64,000 bases of DNA, taken from Saprospiraceae bacterium. GTDB lineage: Bacteria > Bacteroidota > Bacteroidia > Chitinophagales > Saprospiraceae. A model generated the notes under the pieces. It worked only from the letters and a program-made list of their open reading frames with translations, was not told the DNA's origin and searched no databases. The position numbers were made by a program, and so were the translations under genes. Shown here in pieces: positions 18,010 through 27,535 of this stretch; within the stretch, counting starts at the first letter, position 1, and every line of letters begins with the position of its first letter. Location of the stretch: NCBI GenBank assembly GCA_020629715.1, contig JAHDCU010000001.1, forward strand, positions 62,001 through 126,000, in the 5' to 3' direction.

Positions 18010-20418
18010 TTACTCCTCAATTACCCTTTTAATCATTTCGAAAACGTTTTCTGAATTTGGTTTAGTATAATAATCGCCATCCGATCCATAGGGAGGTCGA
18101 TGTTCATATGCTGCAAGTGTTGCTGGCGCAGCATCAAGATATCTGTATGCTCCATGCTCATCGAGTACCTTTTGCATCATATATGCGGTGCCACCACCTT
18201 TGACATCTTCATCTACAAATAGTACTCTATTGGTCTTCTTGATAGATGCCGCGATAATTTGTTCGAGATCAAATGGCTGCAGTGATTGTACATCGATTAA
18301 CTCTACAGAGTAGTCATACAGGTCACAAAACTTCAAGGCTTTCTGTACTTCTCGTACACAACTTCCGTAAGTCACGACTGTGATATCCGTACCCTCTTGT
18401 AAAATCTCAGGCATTCCAATAGGTACAGTATACTCATCTATATTACTTGGCAATGCTTCTTTATATCTATATCCGTTGAGTGGTTCTATAATGATAGCTG
18501 GATCATCAGATTGTAACATCGTATTGTAAAATCCTACAGCCTGCACCATATTACGAGGAGTCAATATACATATACCTTTGAGTGCATTGAGCATCATACC
18601 CATAGGACTACCCGCATGCCATATACCTTCGAGTCTATGGCCTCTTGTTCTTATAATGGCTGGCGCTGCTTGTATCCCATTAGAGCGATATCGCAAAGTT
18701 GCCAAGTCGTCACTTAATGCTGAAAGACCATATATGAGATAGTCGAGATATTGTATTTCTGCTATGGGCCTCAATCCTCTCATAGACAAGCCAATGGCAT
18801 ATCCCATGATCGTCCACTCTCTGATGCCCGTATCAAATATCCGATTGACTCCGTATTTCTCTTGAAGACCTGCAAAACCTTGATTAACATCTCCAATATG
18901 CCCAACATCCTCTCCGAATGCCACTAGTCGGTTATCCTGCGCAAATTTCTTATCAAAGAATGTATTTAGAATTTGATACCCATTAAGCATTTTGGCATCA
19001 TCAGCGTATTCTGGATGAATGATAGGCGCCTCTATTGCTTTTTTATCTGTCTCACTATATAGATGTGTATGATATCTATCATCTGCAATTGCTCTTTCCC
19101 TTGCTATTAAGCCATCAAGTACCTCGATATGATCTTTATTAGCATTTTTTTCTATGGAAAGCTTGATACGCATCTGTCTGAGGTGTCGCATCATATCGCT
19201 TTGCAGTGGATCTATCATTGACTTGAAGGAGTCAACTTGTTCTTTTATTCCTGAGGTGGTACTTTGTTTTGCAATATCCTCACTGATATGAATAATTTCT
19301 TTTTTGAGCGACTTGATGGGATCCATATAATTGGACCATGCTTTGATTTTACGCTCTCGTACATACTCTTTGGCTTCTTTTCTGAGTTGTTTAACTTCTT
19401 CCAAAGAGGCTATTCTACTTTCTATAATCCACTTTTGCATCTGATCTATGCAGTCGTAATCCTTTTCCCAACCTAAGCGTTCTTGAGTTTTATATCGCTC
19501 ATGGCTACCTGAGGTAGAGTGTCCTTGTGGCTGCGTAAGCTCCTTCACATGTACCAAACATGGAACATGATCCTTCCGAGCTAGATTGAATGCTTTTTCA
19601 AAAGCAGCACAACATGCAGGATAATCCCAGCCATTGACCGTGAAGATATGTAGCCCATTGCCATCTTCGTCTACTAAAAATCCTTCAAGTGCTCTTGATA
19701 TAGAAGACTTTACAGTTTGAAGCTTTTTTGGTACAGAGATACCATATCCATCATCCCATACTGCGGTGACCATTGGTATTTTATTGACCGAAGCTGCATT
19801 CATCGTTTCCCAAAATACTCCCTCTGAAGTACTGGCATCGCCTATGGTACAAAAGCATATTTCGTTACCCTGATTACTACTTTCTGTCAGTAAATCCTTA
19901 TCATCAGATTTTCTAAATATCTTAGAAGCTAAAGCCAATCCAGCTCCTCTGGCCATTTGCCCTCCAGTACAAGATACATCCGCACTTATATTATATTGAT
20001 TGACTAAAGAGACTAGATCTCCGTTTTCATCAAAATTACGCGTGGCAAAATGGGCATTCATCTGACGACCACCGGAAAATGGATCATTGATAGCATCTGC
20101 ATATAGTTGAGCAAAGAAATCTTCTACACTGCATTCCCCTAATGCCATCATAAAGGTCTGATCTCTATAATATCCTGATCTCCAATCTCCTTTTTGAAAA
20201 AAACGAGCAGCCGCCGCTTGTGGCACTTCCTTACCGTCTCCTAAGATCCCAAATTTTGCTTTACCCGTAAGTACTTCCCTTCTTGCTAATAAACTAGTCT
20301 CTCTACTGATCAAACAATACCAAAAGTCTTCAAGAACTGTACTTTCAAATTGATTAGAATTTTTCAATTCTTGTATAGAAGTTGGCAATTCGATAGAGAA
20401 CTCGGTCGCTTTTGGCAT
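18010..20418 (-). CDS. 2-oxoacid dehydrogenase E1 component, fused alpha and beta subunits
   Basis: An 802-residue thiamine-diphosphate enzyme. Residues ~30-400 are the E1 alpha half, with the cofactor motif starting GDASTSEGVFWE at about 193 and closing DDGYGIS about 30 residues later, plus the HSTSGSHERYK phosphorylation-loop-like segment. Residues ~470-802 are the beta half (VAFGEDVGHIGDVNQGFAGL, IREWTIMGYAIGLSMRGLRPIAEIQ, and a transketolase C-terminal domain with LIDVQSLQPFD). Single-chain E1 of this kind is common in Bacteroidota and feeds lipoyl E2 proteins encoded elsewhere. Substrate (pyruvate versus branched-chain oxoacids) is uncertain. Confidence 0.92.
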   Translation of the reverse strand: MPKATEFSIELPTSIQELKNSNQFESTVLEDFWYCLISRETSLLARREVLTGKAKFGILGDGKEVPQAAAARFFQKGDWRSGYYRDQTFMMALGECSVEDFFAQLYADAINDPFSGGRQMNAHFATRNFDENGDLVSLVNQYNISADVSCTGGQMARGAGLALASKIFRKSDDKDLLTESSNQGNEICFCTIGDASTSEGVFWETMNAASVNKIPMVTAVWDDGYGISVPKKLQTVKSSISRALEGFLVDEDGNGLHIFTVNGWDYPACCAAFEKAFNLARKDHVPCLVHVKELTQPQGHSTSGSHERYKTQERLGWEKDYDCIDQMQKWIIESRIASLEEVKQLRKEAKEYVRERKIKAWSNYMDPIKSLKKEIIHISEDIAKQSTTSGIKEQVDSFKSMIDPLQSDMMRHLRQMRIKLSIEKNANKDHIEVLDGLIARERAIADDRYHTHLYSETDKKAIEAPIIHPEYADDAKMLNGYQILNTFFDKKFAQDNRLVAFGEDVGHIGDVNQGFAGLQEKYGVNRIFDTGIREWTIMGYAIGLSMRGLRPIAEIQYLDYLIYGLSALSDDLATLRYRSNGIQAAPAIIRTRGHRLEGIWHAGSPMGMMLNALKGICILTPRNMVQAVGFYNTMLQSDDPAIIIEPLNGYRYKEALPSNIDEYTVPIGMPEILQEGTDITVVTYGSCVREVQKALKFCDLYDYSVELIDVQSLQPFDLEQIIAASIKKTNRVLFVDEDVKGGGTAYMMQKVLDEHGAYRYLDAAPATLAAYEHRPPYGSDGDYYTKPNSENVFEMIKRVIEE

Positions 20419-20448
20419 CTATTAGGTATTAGGTTGTCAATGGTGTTA

Positions 20449-20456
20449 CAAAGGTA
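20449..20456 (-). promoter_or_regulatory. Candidate -7 box of the E1 gene
   Basis: TACCTTTG on the minus strand fits TAnnTTTG and lies about 30 bases upstream of the ATG. No convincing -33 element is visible at 19-21 bases. Confidence 0.35.
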
Positions 20457-20732
20457 ATGATAATAACAATAACCGCACGACTTCGGTTTTCCACAAATAG
20501 TTGAAGGAAGACAAATATTGTCCTGCTCAACAGTAAATTCAGCACTAAAAATTTCAAAAAACAACTTCTGTACTATATCCTATATTCACTTATCATAATA
20601 TTACCACCTTGATAGGGATGACGATAATCATATTTTTCTAGATTGGCGGCCGATAAGTTAATCTTATATAATGATTACAAGGATAATCATAAACGAATTC
20701 TGACTTCTGGGTATTTACAATAAAACCTGATA
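20457..20732. other. Intergenic region without recognised gene
   Basis: AT-rich spacer between the E1 gene and hicB. Short open frames here have no family features. I see no terminator hairpin or repeat. Confidence 0.4.
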
Positions 20733-21071
20733 CTAGAGAGAGGCTATTTTTTCTTCTATAGCTTCAGAAACTAATTGATTTAACGAAGTACCTTTCAACG
20801 ATGCAAATTTGAAAGCTTTTGAATGAAGCTTTGGAGTAATCCTAACGTTAAATGATCCTTTAAAAGACTTCATTGGCTCTTTGCCTAATTCTGCACATAG
20901 TGCAATATAATCTTCTACAGCTTCTTCAAAAGATGTTTTTAGATCTTGAACATTATCACCTTCAAATGTAACAAGATCATTTATACCTTCAACTTTTCCA
21001 TAAAACACAGAATCTTTGGCTGAAAAGTGGACCGTGCCTATGAATTCCTTATATAGTAATTTATCAGTCAT
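20733..21071 (-). CDS. hicB: HicB-type antitoxin
   Basis: A 112-residue protein with the HicB partial RNase H-like domain in its first two thirds (Y-E-FIGTVHFSAKDSVFYGKVEGINDLVTFEG, then L---FEEAVEDYIALCAELGKEP) and a C-terminal ribbon-helix-helix segment (GSFNVRITPKLHSKAFKFASLKG, then SLNQLVSEAIEEKI). The second part binds operator DNA in this class. Its ATG overlaps the hicA stop by four bases. Confidence 0.9.
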   Translation of the reverse strand: MTDKLLYKEFIGTVHFSAKDSVFYGKVEGINDLVTFEGDNVQDLKTSFEEAVEDYIALCAELGKEPMKSFKGSFNVRITPKLHSKAFKFASLKGTSLNQLVSEAIEEKIASL

Positions 21072-21325
21072 ATCAATTTTTTATCTTTTAATTCTGAAAC
21101 GATTTCTCTTTTCACATAGTCTTTCAATTCATTTCCTGGATGTGGTTTATGTAATCTTATGATATGTTTATTTTCATGATTAATAAATGCAACTCTTGAC
21201 CCTGAAGTTTTACCTTTCTGTGTTACTTTATAGCCAAGTTTACCTAGCAAATATTTTATCTCCTGATAGGTAATTATTGAATCTCGATTTAACAGCTTCA
21301 ATACTACTTTATCGTATTTACTCAT
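21068..21325 (-). CDS. hicA: HicA-type toxin (mRNA interferase)
   Basis: An 85-residue HicA-like protein of the subfamily with GKTSGSRVAFINHE, I-RLHKPHPGNELK and a C-terminal V-ELK-K-LI. HicA toxins have a double-stranded RNA-binding-like fold and cleave mRNA with a conserved His; in this subclass the catalytic region is the SGSR and HKPHP segments. It is the first gene of the pair and overlaps hicB by four bases (ATGA). Confidence 0.87.
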   Translation of the reverse strand: MSKYDKVVLKLLNRDSIITYQEIKYLLGKLGYKVTQKGKTSGSRVAFINHENKHIIRLHKPHPGNELKDYVKREIVSELKDKKLI

Positions 21326-21390
21326 CCCGAATGAAGTTAATTAATTTATTTATACTTTGCAACCGTTATTTAGTCGCAATTTCTATCACT

Positions 21391-21573
21391 TTAAAGACCT
21401 GCAGAAAATGGTCCACTACTTGCTCCAAGATTGGATATGGTAACCGTACCTAGGCAAGTATTTGATCCTGTTTCTGTTCTCCACGTATCTATTTGCACAT
21501 CAAATTGTGCCACAAGACTCGCTGAAATCAATAATAAACTAAAAATGAAAAAGATTTTATTTGTATTTATCAT
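21391..21573 (-). CDS. Short secreted protein, possibly a truncated gene start
   Basis: A 60-residue product with a clear signal peptide (KIFFIFSLLLISASLVAQ, cleavage after AQ) and only about 37 mature residues with one Cys (GSNTCLGTVTISNLGASSGP). The TVTISNLGA segment looks like the first strand of a CARDB- or DUF11-like beta-sandwich, which would need about 80 more residues. Shifting frame after the stop gives immediate stops, so no continuation is visible. It may be the remnant of a longer gene cut off where the hicAB pair now sits, or a genuine small peptide. It starts 12 bases after the propeller-like pseudogene. Confidence 0.45.
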   Translation of the reverse strand: MINTNKIFFIFSLLLISASLVAQFDVQIDTWRTETGSNTCLGTVTISNLGASSGPFSAGL

Positions 21574-21585
21574 AACGTGTTCCTT

Positions 21586-22738
21586 TTAATTATTTAATTG
21601 ATAATTGAAAATCCGGAGAATACCTTCTTTTCCTTGGCTTCCGTGTATATATCTTTCTAAAAAGAACAGTTGATTTTCAGTAGCATGAAAGGACTTTAAT
21701 CCTGTTTCATAACCAGATTCATCATGGTATTTTTCAAGCAATTCAAGTTTATTTGTTGACATGTTGTAAATACCGTACATGGACGCATTAGACATATAAA
21801 AACTTATTAACTCTTCGCTGATTAATTGTGAGTTAGTAATATTAAGCTCCTCAAATCCTGTAGGCAAAGTAATTGGATGTATTTTTAGTTTTAATTCATC
21901 CAGGTTAAACGCTACAAAGCCATATTCTTGAGGGCAAATAATACTATTGAGTCCAAAATGATAATGCGTATTAAAAGTATTATAGATATAAGGATTATAT
22001 TCATTACCGCAGACAAGAGTCACTTTATCTTGATCTACCTCATGCTTGAGCTCTCCCGTATTTACATCATAACCTAACAGCCACCCTCTGCCTAATATAA
22101 CCCAAAATACATCATCTACCACACATATAAAATTGCTGAAATCCCCAACAATCCTATTTGGGGGTTTGTCAACATATCGTTCGAAGAAAGTATCATACTT
22201 CTCTGGTATTCCTGACTTCCACAGCTTATTTCCAGTGCTTAAGTCATATGCTTGTATGGCGGTATTTCTTTCACTATCCTCATCGTATTTTTCACGATTC
22301 AATAAATAAGTATTGTGAAAGTAGGTCATGAATAATCTTTCCTTTGGTTTCCATAGTAAATTATAGTTTTGATCTACAACTCTGTTTCCGTTACGGTCCT
22401 CCTCTTTTTTTTATAATATAATTACCCTTTGCGTAATTATTAACTAATATCGAGATATGTGTTATCTCTTTCTTACGATAATTAAACTTATATCCATCAC
22501 CATACATATCAATCCAATATACGCTGCCATCATATTCTTGATGTTTAATTACTTGTCCTCCTGAGAAATCTATTCCTTCTACGCTGGATATACATTCTAG
22601 AGAAATCTTATCCATGACAAAAACACCGTCTTTAGCAAGTAAATATATATGATCTTGTATGATGTCTAAACTATACACTCCTATAACACTTCTTTTGTGA
22701 TTATTCATGATTTTGATTTTTGGATATTCAAGTGTCAT
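21586..22738 (-). pseudogene. PQQ-propeller-like gene split by a frameshift in an A8 tract
   Basis: Two frames form one gene. The 5' part (22738-22391, 115 aa) has propeller-blade patterns such as DHIYLLAKDGVFVMDK and DGSVYWIDMYGDGYKF. The 3' part (247 aa from ATG 22329) continues with blades like AIQAYDLSTGNKLW and GWLLGYDVNTGELKH, the PQQ-like repeat signature. Between them the mRNA reads AUU AUA AAA AAA AGA; with seven As instead of eight the frame reads IIKKEEDRNGNRVV and runs without a stop into the 3' part. The result would be about 383 residues. No signal peptide is visible. Causes could be a real mutation, transcriptional slippage on the A8 run, or a homopolymer sequencing error. Confidence 0.7.
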
Positions 22739-22835
22739 TATTCCCCCATTAACAAGCTATTAACGAGCCTTTAAGAAATATGGGTCAAAAAATTGCTTTA
22801 GATATCTTACCTTTAAACTAGCAAAAAAAGAAATC

Positions 22836-23327
22836 ATGTATAAATTATTATTTTTCGCCAGCATCTTTACCTTGATGTTCACATTTGCAGAAGCGCAAGA
22901 GATCAATAAGGTAGACTTCAAAAAAATGGAGCAAGCTGAGCAAAACGAAGTACCTACAGAGGGACCAATCATGACGTTTGAAACTAAGACTGTTGATTAC
23001 GGTACGATCGAGCAACATGGTGAGCCTTTACGTAAATTAGCTTTTACAAATACTGGTACTGAGCCACTCGTGATCAAAAACGCTAGAGGATCTTGTGGAT
23101 GTACTGTACCTGAATGGCCAAAAGAACCTATCATGCCAGGTGAAAGTGGAGAAATTGAAATTCGCTACGCTACCAATAGATTAGGTAAAATAAATAAAAC
23201 GGTAAAACTTACTACCAATGAAATAGGTATTGCACCGCATGTACTAAAAGTAGTGGGTATGATCAATAAACCTGATACAGAAAATGTACCATCAAGTGAG
23301 CCTTCGATTATCGGAGGAGGTAAATAA
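22836..23327 (+). CDS. Secreted DUF1573 protein
   Basis: A 163-residue protein with a signal peptide (LLFFASIFTLMFTFAEAQ) and a DUF1573 Ig-like domain: FETKTVDYGTIEQHGEPLRKLAFTN, then GTEPLVIKNARGSCGCTVPEWPKEPIMPGESGEI and RLGKINKTVKLTTN. The domain is abundant in Bacteroidota and of unknown function; the SCGCT pair of cysteines is its hallmark. It is divergent from the broken propeller gene and followed by a strong terminator. Confidence 0.88.
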   Translation: MYKLLFFASIFTLMFTFAEAQEINKVDFKKMEQAEQNEVPTEGPIMTFETKTVDYGTIEQHGEPLRKLAFTNTGTEPLVIKNARGSCGCTVPEWPKEPIMPGESGEIEIRYATNRLGKINKTVKLTTNEIGIAPHVLKVVGMINKPDTENVPSSEPSIIGGGK

Positions 23328-23349
23328 TCCATACTTGATTAAAAATATC

Positions 23350-23382
23350 AAAGCCTTGAGAAAAACTCTCAAGGCTTTTTTT
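23350..23382 (+). terminator. Intrinsic terminator after the DUF1573 gene
   Basis: Stem AAGCCTTGAG (23351-23360) with CTCAAGGCTT (23368-23377), 7-base loop, followed by a T-run to 23382. It lies 23 bases after the stop. Confidence 0.9.
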
Positions 23383-23416
23383 GTTTCTATAGACAACTAA
23401 ACATCGATAATAATTC

Positions 23417-24184
23417 ATGTCTCTACTCAGCGTAATTTCCCCTGCTAAATCGTTGGATCTCGCATCAAACACTCCAGATTTTGAAGGTCTGCCACGTTTT
23501 CCCAAAGAAACTAAAGCTTTAGCGAGTAAGCTGCGCAATAGTTCTCAAAAGAAGATCGCCGAACTCATGTCTATTAGTAAAGACTTGGCAAGTCTCAATG
23601 CCCAACGATATAAAAATTTTTCAGAAGAATATACCGCTGATAATAGCCGTGCTGCTATTTACACATTCAACGGGGATGTATACCAAGGATTGGACATACA
23701 AACTTTAGATAGTAATGCGCAGGAGTATGTACATCACCAAACCAGAATATTATCAGGATTGTACGGACTATTGCGTCCACTAGATGCCATGCAGCCCTAC
23801 CGATTAGAAATGGGTACTCGATTAGAAATTAGAAAGTCAAAAAACCTTTATCAATACTGGGATCAAAAGATCACTAATTTACTCAATGATGATATCAAGG
23901 AGCTGGGAGCAACGACTCTAGTCAACCTCGCTTCACAAGAATATTTTAAAGCCATCAAAAAAGCAAAGCTGAATATCCCTGTATTGAATATACACTTCAA
24001 AGAGTATCGAGGTGATGCCCTGAAAGTGATTTCATTTAGTGCAAAACGTGCTCGTGGGATGATGCTCAGATATATGGCTCAGCATCAAGTCAATGATATT
24101 GAAGATTTAAAGGGCTTTAATCTAGACAATTATCGATTTGATTCTGATCATTCTGATGATAGCAATTGGACATTTACGAGGTAG
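23417..24184 (+). CDS. yaaA: Peroxide stress protein YaaA
   Basis: A 255-residue member of the YaaA/DUF328 family. It opens with the hallmark [12 protein letters not shown] and holds [43 protein letters not shown] and [14 protein letters not shown] in family order. In E. coli YaaA limits free iron during peroxide stress, and the fold has DNA-binding features. Length is normal. It follows the DUF1573 terminator and probably has its own promoter. Confidence 0.94.
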   Translation: [255 protein letters not shown]

Positions 24185-24262
24185 TTTCGTAGATCGTTGG
24201 TCGTGGATCGATGGTCGATTTTCGTTGATACGGCAATGTTATTTGATTTTCGATGGATCGAT
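24185..24262. repeat. Degenerate GATCG/GGTCG short repeats
   Basis: Immediately after yaaA, units such as GTAGATCGTTGGTCGTGG, ATCGATGGTCG and GATGGATCGATAG follow one another. The composition resembles the array at about 16990-17075. There is no coding potential and no fixed unit length. Confidence 0.4.
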
Positions 24263-24370
24263 AGTTAGGTGTCTTGCGTGATGGATCACATCTTTCATCA
24301 TAAAATGACATATCGGCAAATCTCCCTTTATTAAACTGAATGAGTATCTTACCTTGTATATAGTTGAGAT

Positions 24371-26770
24371 ATGAAATTTATAAAATTCTTCATTTGGGCG
24401 GGTGTTCTCTCTGTCGTGCTCTCCTTTATGCATTCGGGACTGAAATTCGGAGATACCAAACTTCCAGCTTTAGGTAAATTATTTGATCCTATCAAAGGAT
24501 TCTGGGCTAATGCTGAAACTGGCTTTAGTGATCAAACCTTACAAGGCATCAATATAAAGGATGATATATCCATCAGCTTTGACGAGCATATGGTTGCTCA
24601 TATTTTTGCCTCCAATACAGAAGATGCTCTATTTGCTCAAGGCTATGTAGAAGCTTATCATAGGTTGTTTCAAATGGATCTTTCTGCGAGATCAGCTGGT
24701 GGGCGATTGGCTGAAGTTCTTGGCTCTGATCTTATTGAAAAAGATAAACAAACAAGGCGCATCGGTATGACATATGCCGCCGAGAATGCTGTGAGTGGCT
24801 GGCAAAAAACTGGAGAACAACAAAAATACATCCATGCCTACGTAGATGGAGTCAATGCTTATATAGATCAATTAAAAGCTAAAGATTATCCCTTTGAATT
24901 CAAGTTATTGAATTACCAACCAGAATCATGGTCGTTGCTAAAAAGCGCTAATATACTCAAAGCCATGTCGCTAGTATTATGTGGATATGAGGAGGATGTG
25001 GAGTTTAGCAATGCGTACCAAAAATTTGGAGCAGAGGACTTTGCACTTATGTATCCTGAGTACGATATGAAAAATTCTCCTATTATTCCAAAAGGCACCC
25101 AATTTGTAAATCTTGACTCCTTAGAGCAAGTAAAAAATCAAAAAGACTTAGGCTATCATGAGACCATCGAACGATTTAGATCTCCACCCGGAGTGGGGTC
25201 TAATAACTGGGCTGTAGGTGGCTCTAAGACCAAGAGCGGCAAACCCATATTGGCTAACGACCCTCATCTAGGACTTAGCCTACCATCGGTATGGTATCAG
25301 CTTCATATACATACGCCAGAGTATTCCGCTTATGGAGTGAGTCTACTGGGTATGCCTGGAATTATGATCGGATTTAACCAAGATATCGCTTGGGGTGAGA
25401 CCAATGTAGGACATGATGTCATGGATTGGTATACGATCGACTGGACAGACGATCAAAAAACGAGTTATAAACTTGATAATGGAAGTGCAGATGTGACCTA
25501 CCGGGTAGAAGAAATCAAAGTAAGAGGCGGCGAAAGCATACTAGATACGGTAAAGTATGCTCACTGGGGTCCCATACAAGATAAGAACGGTCGCTCTTTA
25601 GCCTTACGTTGGATAGCTCATCAAGAACCCGATAAACCTGAATACCTTGCCTTCATTGATGCTATGAAAGTGAAAAACTATGATGAATACCTTGAAGCGA
25701 CTAGCAATTTTTTAGCTCCAGCTCAAAATTTTGCATATGCTGATCGACATGGAGAGATAGGGCTACGAATCAATGGTAAACTTCCGATCAAAAAACAAGG
25801 TCAAGGGCGTATGCTCAGCGATGGTAGCAAAAGATCATCTGCATGGGAGGGTTTTATCAAAAGAGAGGATAATCCTCAAACCCGTAATCCCGAACGTGGA
25901 TATATCTCATCTGCTAACCAGTGGAGCACTGACGATACGTACCCTTATTATTATAACGGAAACTTTGAAGCTTATCGAGGTAGAGCAGTTAATAGAGCTC
26001 TTGATACATTGAAAAATATCACTCCAGAGACGATGATGCAAATGCAGATGAACAGCTTTAGCATCAAAGCCGAAGAATCCCTTCCTATCATGCTAGATGC
26101 ACTGACAGAGAGAAATCGCAAGGATAGCTTAGCCATTATCCTACGAAGCTGGGATTACGTTTATAAGGCCAATGCTCAAGCTCCCGCATTATACAATGCA
26201 TGGTGGTATTATCTAACTCGCGGACTCTGGGACGAAGTGAGACAAGAGAAAGACATAGACCTACCCTACCCAGATGATTGGAGAACAGTCCAGATACTTA
26301 CTGAAGGTGATGAAAATAAATTTTGGGATGTAGATAGCACAGCTACCAAAGAAGATATGGCTATTATTATCAATAATGCCTTTACCGATATGAAAGACTA
26401 CCTAAAAGAGAAATCTGATGATTTTAAAAGTCTAGAGTATTCTCACTTCAAAAAAGTGAATATCTACCATCTTACTCAAGTCCCCGCACTTTCAGAATTA
26501 GGAATCATATCTGATGGGCATAAAGATGTAATTAATGCGGTAAGTTCGACTTTTGGACCATCATGGAGAATGGTCGTAGGCCTTGGTGATACTCCTGATG
26601 CATATGGCATCTATCCCGGTGGGCAAAGCGGCAATCCAGGCAGTAGATACTACAAAAATATGATTGCCGATTGGTCTAAGGGAAAGCATATGAAATTGAA
26701 TTTCCCTCAAAGTCCTTTTGAGCTTGATACTACATTATTCACAATTGAAATGAAAGCACATGAAAAATAA
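24371..26770 (+). CDS. Penicillin acylase family (Ntn-hydrolase) protein
   Basis: A 799-residue precursor of the penicillin amidase family. An N-terminal signal or anchor (FIKFFIWAGVLSVVLSF) is followed by the alpha chain with AQGYVEAYHRLFQMDLSARSA. The nucleophile that would become the N-terminus of the beta chain after autocleavage is Ser277 in GVGSNNWAVGGS, followed by ANDPHLGLSLPSVWYQLH and WGETNVGHDVMDWY. The C-terminal ATFGPS-type region (VSSTFGPSWRMVV, GGQSGNPGSRYY) is complete. Known relatives cleave beta-lactam side chains or acyl-homoserine lactones; the substrate here is unknown. Its end overlaps the next small membrane protein gene by 11 bases. Confidence 0.94.
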   Translation: MKFIKFFIWAGVLSVVLSFMHSGLKFGDTKLPALGKLFDPIKGFWANAETGFSDQTLQGINIKDDISISFDEHMVAHIFASNTEDALFAQGYVEAYHRLFQMDLSARSAGGRLAEVLGSDLIEKDKQTRRIGMTYAAENAVSGWQKTGEQQKYIHAYVDGVNAYIDQLKAKDYPFEFKLLNYQPESWSLLKSANILKAMSLVLCGYEEDVEFSNAYQKFGAEDFALMYPEYDMKNSPIIPKGTQFVNLDSLEQVKNQKDLGYHETIERFRSPPGVGSNNWAVGGSKTKSGKPILANDPHLGLSLPSVWYQLHIHTPEYSAYGVSLLGMPGIMIGFNQDIAWGETNVGHDVMDWYTIDWTDDQKTSYKLDNGSADVTYRVEEIKVRGGESILDTVKYAHWGPIQDKNGRSLALRWIAHQEPDKPEYLAFIDAMKVKNYDEYLEATSNFLAPAQNFAYADRHGEIGLRINGKLPIKKQGQGRMLSDGSKRSSAWEGFIKREDNPQTRNPERGYISSANQWSTDDTYPYYYNGNFEAYRGRAVNRALDTLKNITPETMMQMQMNSFSIKAEESLPIMLDALTERNRKDSLAIILRSWDYVYKANAQAPALYNAWWYYLTRGLWDEVRQEKDIDLPYPDDWRTVQILTEGDENKFWDVDSTATKEDMAIIINNAFTDMKDYLKEKSDDFKSLEYSHFKKVNIYHLTQVPALSELGIISDGHKDVINAVSSTFGPSWRMVVGLGDTPDAYGIYPGGQSGNPGSRYYKNMIADWSKGKHMKLNFPQSPFELDTTLFTIEMKAHEK

Positions 26771-27131
26771 TCTATTAGCATTTACATTGATAAGTATAGG
26801 TTCATTTCTTTTACTACAGATCATGAATTGGTACTGGGTTTTCATTTTAAGTTTTTTGGTTGTATTACTGATCAAGGTGTCAAAACGTAGTGGAATATGG
26901 ATTCCTTTTTTTGCTATGCTACTACTCTATCTCATAAGTGCTGGATTGCAGAATGCTCAAAATAATGGTATCATGGGTGATGTGGTGGCAGGATTACTAC
27001 AAATCGGGAACTCATGGATCGTTCTAGTCGTTGGATCGCTTATATTTGCACTATTAGCAGCATGGAGTGGCTATTGCGGATTTTTACTTAGAGACGCATT
27101 TACACCATCTGAAGCAAAAGCGAAGATATAG
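26760..27131 (+). CDS. Small integral membrane protein
   Basis: A 123-residue protein with four hydrophobic segments (about residues 5-38 as two segments, 46-62 and 84-107) and short polar ends. I do not recognise a family. It overlaps the penicillin acylase gene by 11 bases, so the two are probably co-translated, but nothing else ties their functions. Confidence 0.7.
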   Translation: MKNNLLAFTLISIGSFLLLQIMNWYWVFILSFLVVLLIKVSKRSGIWIPFFAMLLLYLISAGLQNAQNNGIMGDVVAGLLQIGNSWIVLVVGSLIFALLAAWSGYCGFLLRDAFTPSEAKAKI

Positions 27132-27193
27132 TTTGGTAAAAAATTATCTTAGCATATAAAGCCTTTCCATAGTCATTGATAATAAATTAAATC

Positions 27194-27535
27194 ATGAAAA
27201 CAAAACTTGAAAAGCGAGCTAAAAACAAAAGATCCTTCGTCATACTATCTGTGATATGGATTATCCTAACTATCTTTTTTCACATAATATATGTGATGAA
27301 TTCTTCCGGTAATGGGTATTGGCCTATCTATCCCATTATGGGTATTGCTATTCCTGTAGCAATCATGGCTGGCATTGTGTTTATTGATGAGTTTGAGGCT
27401 AAAAAGGAGGAAGAGCAATCGTTAATTAAAAAAGGATATGCTCCTGATCTAAACAATGCGTTCAGCAGTAATGAGAATAATCGCTCTGAGAAAGAGATGC
27501 TAACCATCAATTATAATCGATCTGACCTTGTATAA
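27194..27535 (+). CDS. Small two-helix membrane protein
   Basis: A 113-residue protein with two transmembrane helices (about residues 15-35 and 46-64), a basic N-terminus (KTKLEKRAKNKR) and a charged cytoplasmic tail. The layout recalls the 2TM-domain proteins frequent in Bacteroidota, but no diagnostic motif is certain. Its end overlaps the following lipoprotein gene by 8 bases. Confidence 0.65.
   Translation: MKTKLEKRAKNKRSFVILSVIWIILTIFFHIIYVMNSSGNGYWPIYPIMGIAIPVAIMAGIVFIDEFEAKKEEEQSLIKKGYAPDLNNAFSSNENNRSEKEMLTINYNRSDLV

Noticed and set aside
22391-22420. Programmed -1 frameshift at A AAA AAG
   Set aside because: Although AAAAAAG occurs, a -1 shift leads to the third frame and not to the downstream one; +1 (or loss of one A) is required.
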